Source: CAVPTL01 sp963708725 (GTDB lineage Bacteria; Actinomycetota; Thermoleophilia; Gaiellales; JAICJC01). Taken from it: a stretch of 64,000 nt of DNA. The stretch is from the NCBI GenBank assembly GCA_963708725.1, contig CAVPTL010000020.1:59140-123139 (forward strand). The letters run 5' to 3'. The notes under the pieces were generated by a model, which did no database searches, was not told where the DNA came from, and saw only the letters and a list, made by a program, of their open reading frames with translations. The position numbers were made by a program, and so were the translations under genes. This document shows, in pieces, positions 47,702-60,418 of this stretch (position 1 is the first letter of the stretch; the number at the start of each line of letters is the position of its first letter).

Positions 47702-48920
47702 GGACAACCGTCCTCAGGTGGCTGGCCGACAGCGCCTGGCCAAGATCGTCTCCCGCCCGCACGCGGACGAGCGCGACTCCTGAGCTGCTCAGCCGTAGTG
47801 CCGCCGACTCGGCAGAGGTCACCATCGCACCGTCTGCGAACGAGGCCGCGTCGACCCACACGACCGCCACATCACGGCGAGCCCCCGCGAGTTGGAGCAA
47901 GCGTTCCGCCAGGGCGGGCGACATGACCGAGGTGATCACGTACACACGAGCGGCGTCGACGGCGTCCCCGCCGCTCAGCGCGTCTCCCAGCGACACATGC
48001 AGCGGCCGGGTCGCACTCGCGGTCGTGACAGCCAGGGCTGCCATCGCGGTACCGAGGTTGTCGGAGCCGGTGCCGAGCCTCACGCGTATTCGTTCGCTTC
48101 CCTGGATGATCAGCGAGCATCGTTGACCGCCCTCGGCAAGTCGGTTCAGTACCGACGCCGCCGCCCGCACCTCAACGTCAAAGCTGGTGTTCCCGCGCGG
48201 GCCGGTCTGCCCGGACGCGTCGCCATCGAGCAGCACCGCGGCCTCGTCGCGAGGCGAGTCCTCGAGCTCTTTGACCATCAGTCGCCGCCGCCGCGCGGTC
48301 GATCGCCAGTGCACCCGGCGCAGGCTCTCGCCGTGCTGGTAGTCGCGGATCGAGTGCAGGTCGTAGCCCGAGGTGCGGTGAAGCAGCATCCGGGCCGCAT
48401 CGCCGCCGCCACCGCCGGCGTCGGTGAACAGCGTTTCGAGCTGGTAGACCCGCGGATACACCAGTACGGCGTCGGTGCGGTCAACGAGGATCGCCGAACG
48501 GGCCAGCCCGAACGGATCGGAGAGCAGGAGTTCGGCGCGATGCAGCCGATAGCGACCCCGCGGAGCTGCGACAAGCCGGTGGCTTCCGCGCAGCCGGTGA
48601 CCCACCCGCACGAGATCTGCGGTGAGTTCCATGTCCTCGCCCAGGTGATCGATCAGCGTCGCCTTGGCGGGCAGCGGGCCGGCTTCGGGCCTCACCTCGA
48701 GCCCGATCACGACGGTTGCACCCTCAACCAGCTCGTGCTGGGTCAGCGTGCGTCGCATACGCACCGGGCGGGTGTAGGTGCGCACCCAGACGAGCGCCAC
48801 CAGCGGCGCGATCATGAGCCCGACCGCGATCGGGAACATCACGTCGGTACCGAACCCCCACGCAGCGAAGTAGAGGACGACGGCGGCAGCGAGGGTGCTC
48901 TTGCCGGTGCGGGTCAGCAT
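47694..48920 (-). CDS. DUF58 domain protein, membrane-linked von Willebrand-like
   Basis: 408 residues from ATG 48920, 10 nt after the MoxR stop. Two N-terminal helices (LAAAVVLYFAAWGFG, IAVGLMIAPLVALVWV), a beta region (HRLVAAPRGRYRLHRAELLLSDPFGLARS), then the DUF58 motif GYDLHSIRDYQHGESLRRVHWRSTARRRRLMVKELED and a vWA-like domain. Partner of the MoxR ATPase and the transglutaminase. Confidence 0.92.
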   Translation of the reverse strand: MLTRTGKSTLAAAVVLYFAAWGFGTDVMFPIAVGLMIAPLVALVWVRTYTRPVRMRRTLTQHELVEGATVVIGLEVRPEAGPLPAKATLIDHLGEDMELTADLVRVGHRLRGSHRLVAAPRGRYRLHRAELLLSDPFGLARSAILVDRTDAVLVYPRVYQLETLFTDAGGGGGDAARMLLHRTSGYDLHSIRDYQHGESLRRVHWRSTARRRRLMVKELEDSPRDEAAVLLDGDASGQTGPRGNTSFDVEVRAAASVLNRLAEGGQRCSLIIQGSERIRVRLGTGSDNLGTAMAALAVTTASATRPLHVSLGDALSGGDAVDAARVYVITSVMSPALAERLLQLAGARRDVAVVWVDAASFADGAMVTSAESAALRLSSSGVALVRVRAGDDLGQALSASHLRTVVHA

Positions 48921-48930
48921 CGCGTCCCGT

Positions 48931-49908
48931 TCACACAGGTACCGGCGTGCGGTCGACGGCCTCGAGCACGATGTCGCCCGAAAGGACACCGGCGGTACGG
49001 GACTCGGCTGCCAGAATCACGCGGTGCGACAGCACATCGGCGGCCACGTCCTTGATGTCAGACGGAATCACGTAGTCGCGGCCGCGCAGCGCGGCGTAGG
49101 CCTTGGCGACGCGCAGCAGTGAGATCCCCGAGCGCGGGCTGGCTCCCAGCGCGAGCCGGGCATCGCCGCGAGTATGGCGGAGGATGGCAACCACATAGCG
49201 ATGCAGGCTGTCCTCCACGAACACCTCCTTGACCGCGGCGATCGCCGCCTCGATCTCGGGTGCCGTGGTGACCGCTTCGAGCGCCTCCAACGGCTCGCCG
49301 GCCGCGTGCTCGGAGAGCATCGTGGCCTCTTCGGCCGGCCCGGGGTAGCCAAGCGTGAGCAGCATCGTGAATCGGTCGAGCTGCGCCTCGGGAAGCGGGA
49401 ACGTGCCCTCGTACTCGATCGGGTTCTGAGTCGCAATCACCATGAACGGCCGTGCCAGCGGGTGCGTATGACCGTCAACGGTCACCTGTGCCTCTTGCAT
49501 GCACTCCAGCAGCGCCGACTGGGTCTTGGGTGAGGCCCGGTTGATCTCGTCGACCAGCACCAGGTTGGCAAACACCGGTCCGGGTTTGAACTCGAACTCG
49601 TCGCCCTGGAGGTTGAACACACTCACGCCGGTGATGTCTGACGGCAGCAGGTCGGGAGTCGCCTGGACCCGTGCAAACTCGCAATCCAACGAGCGCGCGA
49701 TCGACTTGGCGAGCATCGTCTTGCCCACCCCGGGGAAGTCCTCGATGATGATGTGCCCTTCGCACAGGAGCGCGAGCACGCAGCGCTCGAGCAGGGTCGC
49801 CGGGGCGTGAATGACCTGGGAGACGTTGTCGATCACCCGCCGCGCCGTCTCGCCGGCGGCTGCAATCGCCGCCGAGGTGCCCTCGTCTTTGACTTCGGGT
49901 GCATCCAC
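48931..49908 (-). CDS. MoxR-family AAA+ ATPase
   Basis: 325 residues from GTG 49908 (GGAAGGA about 6 nt upstream). Walker A EDFPGVGKTMLAKSIA, Walker B LVLVDEINRASPKTQSALLECMQE, sensor 1 MVIATQNPIEYEGTFPLPEAQLDRF, and a C-terminal lid (ASPRSGISLLRVAKAYAALRGRDYVIPSDIKDVA). It acts as a chaperone-like ATPase on DUF58/vWA partners encoded next to it. First gene of the three-gene unit, 29 nt after coaBC. Confidence 0.94.
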   Translation of the reverse strand: MDAPEVKDEGTSAAIAAAGETARRVIDNVSQVIHAPATLLERCVLALLCEGHIIIEDFPGVGKTMLAKSIARSLDCEFARVQATPDLLPSDITGVSVFNLQGDEFEFKPGPVFANLVLVDEINRASPKTQSALLECMQEAQVTVDGHTHPLARPFMVIATQNPIEYEGTFPLPEAQLDRFTMLLTLGYPGPAEEATMLSEHAAGEPLEALEAVTTAPEIEAAIAAVKEVFVEDSLHRYVVAILRHTRGDARLALGASPRSGISLLRVAKAYAALRGRDYVIPSDIKDVAADVLSHRVILAAESRTAGVLSGDIVLEAVDRTPVPV

Positions 49909-49937
49909 GGTTCGTCCTTCCTGGCTGGTGTCGGTGG

Positions 49938-51122
49938 TTATACGGCAGCACCGGTGCGAGTGGATCGCACGAGTGCATCCCAAATTGCAATTGCACAGGC
50001 CTGTTTCGACCGGCGGGTGACGGGTGTATCTCCAGTCGCGGTGATCAGGGTCAGCTCGTTGGAATCGACATCGAAGCCGATATCCGAGCGGCTGACGTCG
50101 TTCATCACGATCATGTCGACGCTCTTGCGCTCGAGCTTTGAACGCGCGCGCTCCACTCCCCCAGGCCCGTGCTCGGCGGCAAATCCGACGATCAACTGGC
50201 CTGGAGTACGGTGCTCGCCGAGCCGGGCGAGGATGTCACTCGTGGGTTCGAGCTCGATCGTCCAGCGCTCGCCGCTCTTACTGCGTTTGCCCTGTTCGGG
50301 GGCGACCGGTCGGTAGTCGGCCACGGCGGCAGCCATCACGATCACGTCCGATTCGCGGGCTTCCGCCAGCGTCAGCTGCTCCAGATCGGCGGCGGACTCC
50401 GCGTGCAATACCGTCATCGATGCGGTCGGCGCGACTGCACCTCCACTTCGGATCAGCGTCACGTGGGCGCCGCGGCGGGCGGCTTCGTCGGCGACCGCCG
50501 CACCCATCCGGCCGCTCGACCGGTTACCCAGATAGCGCACCGCATCGAGCGGCTCGCGGGTACCACCCGCGGTGACGACCACACGCTTGCCGGCAAGGCT
50601 CGAACCGGCCTCGAGCCGGTTCCCGATGGCAACGGCGATCTGATCCGGTTCGGCCATTCGGCCAGTTCCGATCTCACCCTCGGCTGTATCGCCGTGCGTC
50701 GGGCCCACCAGCTCCACTCCGCGCCGCCGCAGCGTCTCGGCATTTTCCCGTGTGGCGGTGGCCGACCACATGCGGGGATTCATCGCCGGTGCTGCCAGTA
50801 CAGGACCCGCGAACGCGAGCGCGGTTGCCGTCAGCACGTTCGCGGCCTCCCCGTGGGCGAGACGCGCCATGGTGGTGGCCGTGAGCGGAGCGATGCACAG
50901 CAACTCCGCCTGCCCGGAGGCCTCGAGATGCGGGAACACCTCGCCGCTCTCGTCGGTGAGCACCGGGCGTCGCGAGAGGGCTGCGAACGTGGTCGGGCCG
51001 ACGAACCGGCGCGACTCGGGCGTCTGAATCACCTGCACCTCGTGACCCGCCCCGACCAGCACTCGCACCAGCTCGCAGGTCTTGTACGCCGCGATGCCCC
51101 CGCACACACCCACGATGATCAT
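49938..51122 (-). CDS. coaBC: Bifunctional phosphopantothenoylcysteine decarboxylase / phosphopantothenate-cysteine ligase
   Basis: 394 residues from ATG 51122. CoaC half: IIVGVCGGIAAYKTCELVRVL, catalytic-His region in the flavodoxin fold, and the PAMNPRMW loop. CoaB half: KRVVVTAGGTREPLDAVRYLGNRSSGRMGAAVADEA and AAAVADYRPV, VGFAAE. It makes 4'-phosphopantetheine, the coenzyme A precursor. A 17-nt dyad (ATGCAC-N5-GTGCAT) overlaps its start codon. Confidence 0.95.
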   Translation of the reverse strand: MIIVGVCGGIAAYKTCELVRVLVGAGHEVQVIQTPESRRFVGPTTFAALSRRPVLTDESGEVFPHLEASGQAELLCIAPLTATTMARLAHGEAANVLTATALAFAGPVLAAPAMNPRMWSATATRENAETLRRRGVELVGPTHGDTAEGEIGTGRMAEPDQIAVAIGNRLEAGSSLAGKRVVVTAGGTREPLDAVRYLGNRSSGRMGAAVADEAARRGAHVTLIRSGGAVAPTASMTVLHAESAADLEQLTLAEARESDVIVMAAAVADYRPVAPEQGKRSKSGERWTIELEPTSDILARLGEHRTPGQLIVGFAAEHGPGGVERARSKLERKSVDMIVMNDVSRSDIGFDVDSNELTLITATGDTPVTRRSKQACAIAIWDALVRSTRTGAAV

Positions 51123-51137
51123 GCACGTAGTGTGCAT
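51121..51137. promoter_or_regulatory. Dyad overlapping the coaBC start in a divergent intergenic region
   Basis: ATGCAC-GTAGT-GTGCAT is a perfect 6-bp inverted repeat with a 5-base centre and covers the coaBC start codon. A possible -10 for the opposite gene, TAGCGT at 51184-51189, lies six bases before its ATG and suggests a leaderless transcript. Confidence 0.3.
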
Positions 51138-51195
51138 CAACGCATCGTCGTGCGCGAGCCAATCTCGGCTCGCCATGTTCGTGTAGCGTGCGCCG

Positions 51196-51951
51196 ATGCT
51201 GATCGCCCAGCTCACTGACCTCCACCTGACGGCCGGCCCCGAGGGCGACGCCGCGGCCCACGGAGCGGCGCTGGCGGTGGCCGCGATCAATGCCCTGCGG
51301 CCGGGGGCGAGCGCCGTGGTGGTCACCGGGGACGTGACCGATGACGGCAGTCCCGAGTCGTACCGGCGGGCGGCCGAGATCCTGTCGCAGCTTTCGGCGC
51401 CCACCCACGTGATTCCTGGCAATCACGACGACCACGCTGCGCTGCGCGCGCAGTTTGGATTGCCCGGCCCGGGAGACCGGCAGGGAGTCGTCGAGGTGAA
51501 CGGGCTCGCGCTACTTCTGTGCGACTCGACCCTTCCGGGTACCGATGCCGGGGCACTCGACGACGGACGCCTGGAGTGGATCGACGCGCGGCTCGGGGAA
51601 CTCTCGGGACGTCCTGCGCTTGTCGCCGTCCACCATCCGCCGATTGTGACCGGCATCACCGCTATGGACGAGGTCGGGCTGGCCGGCATTTCGGACTTCA
51701 CCGAGGTGCTCGCTGGTCATGCCGAAGTGCTGGGGGTGATCTCTGGTCACCTGCATCGCGCCATCACCGGCCGGGTGGCGCACGCGCCCGTGGTCGTCTG
51801 CCCCAGCACGTTTGTGCAGGTCAGGCTCGACTTCGAGTCCGATGCGGTTTCCATGGTGCGCGAGCCGGCGGCGATCGTCATCCACCGCGTGAATGCGGCG
51901 GGCGATCTCGTCTCGCATTTTCAGCCCACCGGGTCATTCCCGGCGGTCTGA
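51196..51951 (+). CDS. Calcineurin-like metallophosphoesterase, CpdA type
   Basis: 251 residues. Metal-binding motifs in order: LTDLHLT (Asp-x-His), VVTGDVTDDG (Gly-Asp), VIPGNHDDH (Gly-Asn-His-Asp), VAVHHPP, and GVISGHLHRA (Gly-His-x-His). Closest pattern is the 3',5'-cyclic-nucleotide phosphodiesterase CpdA family; actual substrate is uncertain. Divergent from coaBC; its stop is 3 nt from the convergent rpoZ stop. Confidence 0.9.
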   Translation: MLIAQLTDLHLTAGPEGDAAAHGAALAVAAINALRPGASAVVVTGDVTDDGSPESYRRAAEILSQLSAPTHVIPGNHDDHAALRAQFGLPGPGDRQGVVEVNGLALLLCDSTLPGTDAGALDDGRLEWIDARLGELSGRPALVAVHHPPIVTGITAMDEVGLAGISDFTEVLAGHAEVLGVISGHLHRAITGRVAHAPVVVCPSTFVQVRLDFESDAVSMVREPAAIVIHRVNAAGDLVSHFQPTGSFPAV

Positions 51952-51954
51952 CCG

Positions 51955-52188
51955 TCAGATCTGGGACTTGCCGACGATCAGCTTGCCCTCGGCGATCTCC
52001 TCGAGTGCCATCGTCAGGAAGTTCTTCGAGCGCGACTCCACCAGTGGCGGCGGGAAGTTCTCGAAGCTGCCCTCACCGAGCTGATGGTGGTAGTCGTTGA
52101 TCTGGCGGGTGCGCTTGGCCGCGGCGATGACGAGTGCGTACTTGGAGTCGGCGTGCTCGAGCAGTGTGTCGATCTTGGGGTAAATCAT
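51955..52188 (-). CDS. rpoZ: RNA polymerase omega subunit
   Basis: 77 residues. YPKIDTLLEHADSKYALVIAAAKRTRQINDYHHQLGEG and ALEEIAEGKL are the conserved omega core. It stabilises the beta' subunit. It overlaps gmk as ATGA, the usual actinobacterial order mihF-gmk-rpoZ. Confidence 0.93.
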   Translation of the reverse strand: MIYPKIDTLLEHADSKYALVIAAAKRTRQINDYHHQLGEGSFENFPPPLVESRSKNFLTMALEEIAEGKLIVGKSQI

Positions 52189-52760
52189 GGTGTGAGCTCC
52201 TCGTTTGCGATCTCCGCCCGGATAATGGAGGCAAGCTCCTGGGCAGCGGCGTCGGCGTCGTAGTTGACGATGACATGGTCGAACATGGTTTGTGCGTCGA
52301 GCTCGTCTCGCGCGATCTTGAGCCGGTCTCGAATCATCTCGGGCGAGTCGGTGTTGCGCCCTGCCAGACGACGTTCGAGCTCGTCCATGCTCGGCGGGGC
52401 GACGAAAACAGTCACCGCATCTGGCAACTGCCGCTTGATCTCGCGCGCGCCCACGACCTCGATCTCGAGCACGACGCTCTGACCGTCCGCGAGGCGCCGT
52501 TCGACTTCGCTGCGCAGCGTGCCATAACGGTTCCCGACGTAGGTTACATGCTCGAGGAACTCTCCCGCGCCGACGCGCCGCTCAAACTCGGCCTCCGACA
52601 GGAAGTGGTACTCCACCCCGTCTCGTTCGGATGCGCGCCGCGGCCGGGTCGTGGCCGACGTCGCCACGGCGAGATCGGGCATCTCCTGGAGTACGCGCGT
52701 GATCAGGGTGCCTTTGCCCACGCCGGACGGTCCGGCGATGACAAAGAGCCGCGAACTCAT
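52185..52760 (-). CDS. gmk: Guanylate kinase
   Basis: 191 residues. P-loop FVIAGPSGVGKGTLI, GMP-binding TSATTRPRRASERDGVEYHFLS, and ATP lid segment RNTDSPEMIRDRLKIARDEL. It phosphorylates GMP to GDP. It lies 19 nt after mihF and overlaps rpoZ by 4 nt. Confidence 0.96.
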   Translation of the reverse strand: MSSRLFVIAGPSGVGKGTLITRVLQEMPDLAVATSATTRPRRASERDGVEYHFLSEAEFERRVGAGEFLEHVTYVGNRYGTLRSEVERRLADGQSVVLEIEVVGAREIKRQLPDAVTVFVAPPSMDELERRLAGRNTDSPEMIRDRLKIARDELDAQTMFDHVIVNYDADAAAQELASIIRAEIANEELTP

Positions 52761-52779
52761 GGTGCCACCGAAAGGTCGT

Positions 52780-53109
52780 TCAGTTCTGCCGGAACATGTC
52801 CAGCAGCTCGGCGCGCTGGCGCTCCGAGAGACCGCCGACGGTCTTCGACTGGCTGATCCGGCATTGCGTCAGCAGGCGACCGACTTTGACCCGGCCCAGC
52901 CGCGGTACCGCCACCAGCATGTCGTACACCTTGGCGGTCAATACGTACTCGGGCGGATCTGCGATCACTTGCTCGATGCGGACGCGTCGCTGCTTGAGGT
53001 CGCGCTTCAATTGTGCCCGCGCGACCCTGATTTCGTTGGCGCGGGTGAGAGCCTCCATGCGCTGATCGAGTGAGCGGGAGGGTGCCTGGGTGAGCGTTTC
53101 GAGCATCAT
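52780..53109 (-). CDS. mihF: Actinobacterial integration host factor (mIHF)
   Basis: 109 residues. ALTRANEIRVARAQLKRDLKQRRVRIEQVIADPPEYVLTAKVYDMLVAVPRLGRVKVGRLL followed by ISQSKTVGGLSERQRAELL matches mIHF, a helical nucleoid-associated protein with a helix-two-turn-helix element restricted to actinobacteria. It bends DNA and aids supercoiling and phage integration. Either of two adjacent ATGs (53109, 53106) may start it; no ribosome binding site is seen and a strong -10 lies 11 nt upstream. Confidence 0.94.
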   Translation of the reverse strand: MMLETLTQAPSRSLDQRMEALTRANEIRVARAQLKRDLKQRRVRIEQVIADPPEYVLTAKVYDMLVAVPRLGRVKVGRLLTQCRISQSKTVGGLSERQRAELLDMFRQN

Positions 53110-53120
53110 GGTGAAGAGCG

Positions 53121-53148
53121 ATTATACAGGCCGCGCGAGTCCGTGCAA
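53121..53148 (-). promoter_or_regulatory. Strong sigma-70-type promoter of mihF-gmk-rpoZ
   Basis: The minus strand has TTGCAC (53148-53143), a 16-base spacer, and a perfect TATAAT (53126-53121). The start codon follows 11 bases after the -10, so the mRNA is leaderless or nearly so. Confidence 0.8.
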
Positions 53149-53186
53149 CCGGGTGAAAACGGCTTGAATACGCCAAATCGGGGTGG

Positions 53187-54137
53187 CTAACCCTTAAGCT
53201 TTACTAGAGGTTTAGCTTTCGGATTATGGGCTCTTCCAACAAGCTCTGACACGGTTGTCAGTTCCCGCCGGCCCAACTCCACGGGCATCTGCCCCAGAAT
53301 CTCGAGTGGTAACGACGGGTTCGCGAAGAGGGCCGTGCCAATCCCCACAACCGCCGCCCCAGCGGCGAGATATTCGACAGCGTCTTGGGTTGAGGACACT
53401 CCGCCCATCCCCGCGACGGGCAATCCAGTGGTCTCAAAAACGCGGTGAACGGCGTGCAGCCCGACCGGCTTGATGGCTGCGCCGGAGAGCCCCCCACCGC
53501 CGCCTCCCAGGAGCGGCTGCAACGTGTCACGGTCGAGGGCGATTCCTCGCAACGTGTTCACGACCACCAAACCGCTGGCACCGCCGGCCGCCGCCGCGGC
53601 GCCGATCGCCCCGATGTCGGCGACGTTGGGTGAGAGCTTGACCAGCAGCGGCAGATCGGTCTGGGGTCGGCAGCGTTCGACCAGCGAGCGAGTTTCGGTG
53701 GCATCCGAGCCAATCGAGATACACCCGCTCTCCACGTTTGGGCACGAGACGTTGAGCTCGATCGCCCGCACCGCGGGGTGTGCGGCGATCCGGCTCACCC
53801 CCAACGCGTATTCACCCGGCGTCCAGCCGCCGACGCTCACGATCAGCGGTACTCCGAGTTCGGCGAGCTGCGGCAGCGTGTCCTCACAGAACCGGTCAAG
53901 TCCGGGGTTGGCCAGGCCGATTGAGTTGACCATCCCACTGGGTGTCTCGCCGATCCGGGGTGGTGGGTTACCCTCCCGCGGTTTCACCGTCACCGTCTTT
54001 GAGACGAACGCGCCGAGGCCGAGGGTGCCGGCGACCAGCGCGTCCAGCGTCCCCGAACCGTTGATCAGCGGATTGGCCAGCTCGATTCCGCAAAACTCGG
54101 TTGCCAGCATCGGGCTGGAGGGGTCAGACACCGACAC
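53187..54137 (-). CDS. pyrD: Dihydroorotate dehydrogenase, class 1B catalytic subunit
   Basis: 316 residues from GTG 54137, which has GGAGG six bases upstream and overlaps pyrK by 14 nt; GTG 54131 and ATG 54110 are alternatives. TIM-barrel with LANPLINGSGTLDA, GNPPPRIGETPSGMVNSIGLANPG, IELNVSCPNVESGC (catalytic Cys region), and phosphate-binding GMGGVSSTQDAVEYLAAGA. It oxidises dihydroorotate to orotate and passes electrons to PyrK and NAD+. Last gene of the pyr operon. Confidence 0.95.
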   Translation of the reverse strand: MSVSDPSSPMLATEFCGIELANPLINGSGTLDALVAGTLGLGAFVSKTVTVKPREGNPPPRIGETPSGMVNSIGLANPGLDRFCEDTLPQLAELGVPLIVSVGGWTPGEYALGVSRIAAHPAVRAIELNVSCPNVESGCISIGSDATETRSLVERCRPQTDLPLLVKLSPNVADIGAIGAAAAAGGASGLVVVNTLRGIALDRDTLQPLLGGGGGGLSGAAIKPVGLHAVHRVFETTGLPVAGMGGVSSTQDAVEYLAAGAAVVGIGTALFANPSLPLEILGQMPVELGRRELTTVSELVGRAHNPKAKPLVKLKG

Positions 54138-54820
54138 GCTCTGCCTCCAGCACCGGGCCTTCGATGCACAGCCGTTTGAGTTCGCCGTCGATACGAACCG
54201 CGCAACCGTAGCAAGCCCCGAATCCGCAGGCCATCGGAGCTTCCATCGCGAGGCGGCAGGTGACGCCGTGGTCGCGGCACAGGTCTGCCACGGCGTGCAG
54301 CATCGGGTCGGGGCCGCACGCATACACGGTCGCGTTCGGGTCGAGCAAGGCGGCGAGCGGCTCGGTCACGAACGTCGGCTCCAGCACCACCGTGGCGTCG
54401 GGGTCGACCAGCGCCGCGCACACCGCGTGGGCTTCTGACCGGAAGCCGAGCACCGTGGTCACGGGCCGATCGGGCACGAGCCGGCGATGAAGCCACGGCA
54501 GCACAGCCGCCCCGATACCGCCACCGACCAGGATCGCCGGACCGGGCTCGGGCTCGAATCCACGCCCGAGCGGCCCCAGCATCGAGACCCACTCGCAATC
54601 GGCGAGCGCGCGCGTGCCCGCGCCGCGGAGGTCGAGCAGAAACGCGATCTCGTGATCGTCGGCCCACGCGGGCGAAAGTGCTCGCGGGAGATAGACGCCG
54701 GCCGGCCTGGGATCGGCGGTCAGCATGAAGAACTGCCCTGGATCTCCCATGTCATGCCCGTCGGTGGCAAGCCGAAGCAGCGTGTAGGCACCCACCGCCT
54801 CAACTCCCGCGACCGCGAGC

Positions 54821-54840
<20 letters not shown>
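54124..54840 (-). CDS. pyrK: Dihydroorotate dehydrogenase electron-transfer subunit
   Basis: 238 residues. FAD-binding front half (GQFFMLTADPRP, PRALSPAW), NAD domain (AILVGGGIGAAVLPWLHRRL), and the [2Fe-2S] cluster motif MACGFGACYGCAVRIDGELKRLC with four cysteines. Makes the NAD-linked class 1B complex with PyrD. It overlaps carB by 20 nt. Confidence 0.93.
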
Positions 54841-57980
<3,140 letters not shown>

Positions 57981-57988
<8 letters not shown>

Positions 57989-59090
57989 CTGCGTGCTCCT
58001 CGGCCGCGATCCGCCCGACGAACTCGGTGAGCACATGGCGAGCGTCGTGGGGCCCGGGGCTCGCTTCTGGGTGAAACTGCATCGAGCTTGCATCCACATC
58101 GTGGAGTTCGAGGCCCTCGACGGTGCCGTCGTAGAGCGACACATGCGTGATCTCGCCCGCGCCGAAGTCACACTCAAACGCCCGGCCCTGGTCTGGCCCG
58201 CGTACCGCAAACCCATGGTTTTGCGCTGTCACCAGCACCTTGCCGGAGTTGAGATCGAGCACGGGATGATTGGCTCCGCGGTGTCCGAACCGCAGCTTGA
58301 AGGTCTCGAGCCCGAGGGCCTGTCCGAGCAGCTGGTGGCCAAGACAGATTCCGAACACCGGTACCGATCCAATCAGGCCGCGCACCTCGCTGACGCAGTC
58401 GGCCAGCGCCGCCGGGTCTCCGGGGCCGTTTCCGAGCAGCACGCCGCTGGATTCGACCGCCAATATCTGTTCGGTGGTCGCATCCCACGGCAACACGGTT
58501 ACCCGCGCGCCGGCCTCGCAGAGCAGGTTGACGATCGACGACTTCACGCCGTAGTCGAGTACGGCGACGTGGGCGCGCTCCGGCGTGGTCGCCGGGAACT
58601 CCTGTGCCTCAGTGCGTGACACCAGGCCCGCGAGCGCCTGACCTGCCATCGGGGGCGCCGCGCGCACGAGCTCCAGCACATGGGCGGGGTCGTGGTCGCC
58701 ATTGGCAACAGCCGCGCGCACGGCACCGCCGTCGCGCAGGTGACGGGTGATCGCGCGGGTGTCGATTCCCTGGATCCCGACCACCCCCCGCTCGCCAAGC
58801 CAATCCGAGAACCCGACGCGACTGCCGGGTGCCGCGTTTCGGCCCGCGCGTACGACGACCGCCTGCGCGTGCGGACGGCTCGACTCCGACGCGTCCTCCT
58901 CCACACCGTAGTTACCGATCATGGGCTGGGTGAACGTCACCAGCTGGCCGGCGAAGGAGGGGTCGGTAACGACCTCCTGGTAGCCGGTCATCGAGGTGGT
59001 GAACACCAGCTCTCCGATCGCGAGACCCTCCGCTCCGTACGGCCGGCCGTGGCGGATGGTGCCGTCTTCGAGCACCAGAAAGGAGCTCAT
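57981..59090 (-). CDS. carA: Carbamoyl-phosphate synthase small subunit (glutamine amidotransferase)
   Basis: 369 residues from ATG 59090, overlapping pyrC as ATGA. N-terminal CPSase domain (LVLEDGTIRHGRPYGAEG, FTTSMTGYQEVVTDPSFAGQLVTFTQPMIGNYG) and class I glutaminase with nucleophile Cys in VFGICLGHQLLGQALG and the His/Glu of MQFHPEASPGPHD. Supplies ammonia to CarB. Confidence 0.97.
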
Positions 59091-60418
59091 GAGGCCACCG
59101 CCGCGGCGACCGATCGATGGGCGATGCTGCCGCCGGCGATGGTGAGTGAACACACCCCGCGCAGTCGCTGGCCGGCGAACGCGCAGTTCGTGGATCGCGA
59201 CTGGTACGGCGGTTCGACGACGAACTCCCGGCCGAAGTCCCAGACTGCGAGGTTCGCGGGCGATCCGACTCGGATCGTCGGTTGCTCCAGCCCGAAGGCC
59301 GTGGCCGGGCCGGCGGTCATCCGCTCGATCACGGTTGACAGTCCGATCAGACCCGGCTCCACCAGATGGGTGTAGATCGCCGGTAACGCGGTTTCGAGTC
59401 CGATCACACCGTTGGCGGCCTGCTCCCACGGCACCTCCTTGTCGAGTGCGAGGTGTGGGGCGTGGTCGGTGGCGATGCAGTCGAGCGTGCCGTCCTGAAG
59501 CGCCTCGATGAGCGCCGCCCGGTCGGCCGCCGAGCGCAGTGGCGGACTCATCTTGCCCGACGCCGGATCGAGCTGTCGGACGGCCTCGTCGGTCAGGCAC
59601 AGATGATGCGGAGATACCTCGGCGGTGATATCGATTCCCGCCGCCTTGGCCCGCCGGATCTCGGCCACCGACTCGGCGGCCGAAACGTGGCAGATGTGAA
59701 GGCCCGTGCCCTCGAAGGCCGCGATCTGGATGTCGCGCCCGATCATGGTGCTCTCGGCGATGGATGGGTGTCCCTGCAGGCCGAGCTCGGCCGAGACGGC
59801 TCCCTCGTGCATCTGGCCGCCGTCGGCGAGCGACATGTCCTCTTCGTGGAGGGTCAATCGCAGGTCGGTGATCCGGCTGTATTGCAGTGCTCGCCGAAGC
59901 AGTGCCGCCCGCTCGATGGGACGCCCGTCATCGGAGAACGCCGCGGCGCCCGCGTCGGCAAGCGATCCCATATCGGTGAGCTCTCGGCCTTCGAGTCCAC
60001 GGCTGATCGCGACGATGAAGCCCGTGGCCACCCGGGCCTGAGCGTGTGCCCGAGCGATCAGTCCCTCCAACACCGGCACCGAGTCGACCGTCGGGGAGGT
60101 GTTCGGCATTGCCAGGATGGCCGCAAAGCCTCCGGCAGCGGCCGCGCGAGTACCCGATTCGATGTCTTCCTTCAGCTCCTGTCCGGGAGTCCTCAGGTGA
60201 ACGTGTGGATCGATCAATCCGGGCAACACGGTCATCCCGGCGGCGTCGATGACTTCTGGCCCCTCCAGCCCGCGCCCGATCTCGGCGACGACGCCGTTTT
60301 GGATGCGGACGTCGAGGGCGTCTCCATCGAGGCCCGATCCGGGATCGACAACGCGCGCGCCCGAGATCACGAGGTCGGCGGGTTCGGCCGGCGCCTGGAA
60401 CAGTCGCGCGGGGCTCAT
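59087..60418 (-). CDS. pyrC: Dihydroorotase
   Basis: 443 residues. Metal site GLIDPHVHLRTPGQELKEDIESG (DxHxH), LHICHVSAAESV, TAEVSPHHLCLTDEAV, and TDHAPHLALDKEVPW (catalytic Asp) are type I dihydroorotase motifs. Closes carbamoyl-aspartate to dihydroorotate. It overlaps pyrB as ATGA. Confidence 0.96.
   Translation of the reverse strand: MSPARLFQAPAEPADLVISGARVVDPGSGLDGDALDVRIQNGVVAEIGRGLEGPEVIDAAGMTVLPGLIDPHVHLRTPGQELKEDIESGTRAAAAGGFAAILAMPNTSPTVDSVPVLEGLIARAHAQARVATGFIVAISRGLEGRELTDMGSLADAGAAAFSDDGRPIERAALLRRALQYSRITDLRLTLHEEDMSLADGGQMHEGAVSAELGLQGHPSIAESTMIGRDIQIAAFEGTGLHICHVSAAESVAEIRRAKAAGIDITAEVSPHHLCLTDEAVRQLDPASGKMSPPLRSAADRAALIEALQDGTLDCIATDHAPHLALDKEVPWEQAANGVIGLETALPAIYTHLVEPGLIGLSTVIERMTAGPATAFGLEQPTIRVGSPANLAVWDFGREFVVEPPYQSRSTNCAFAGQRLRGVCSLTIAGGSIAHRSVAAAVAS

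Noticed and set aside
57989..58216. Extended N-terminus for CarB
   Set aside because: It overlaps carA and lacks similarity; the family start PRRDDIETI begins at TTG 57988.
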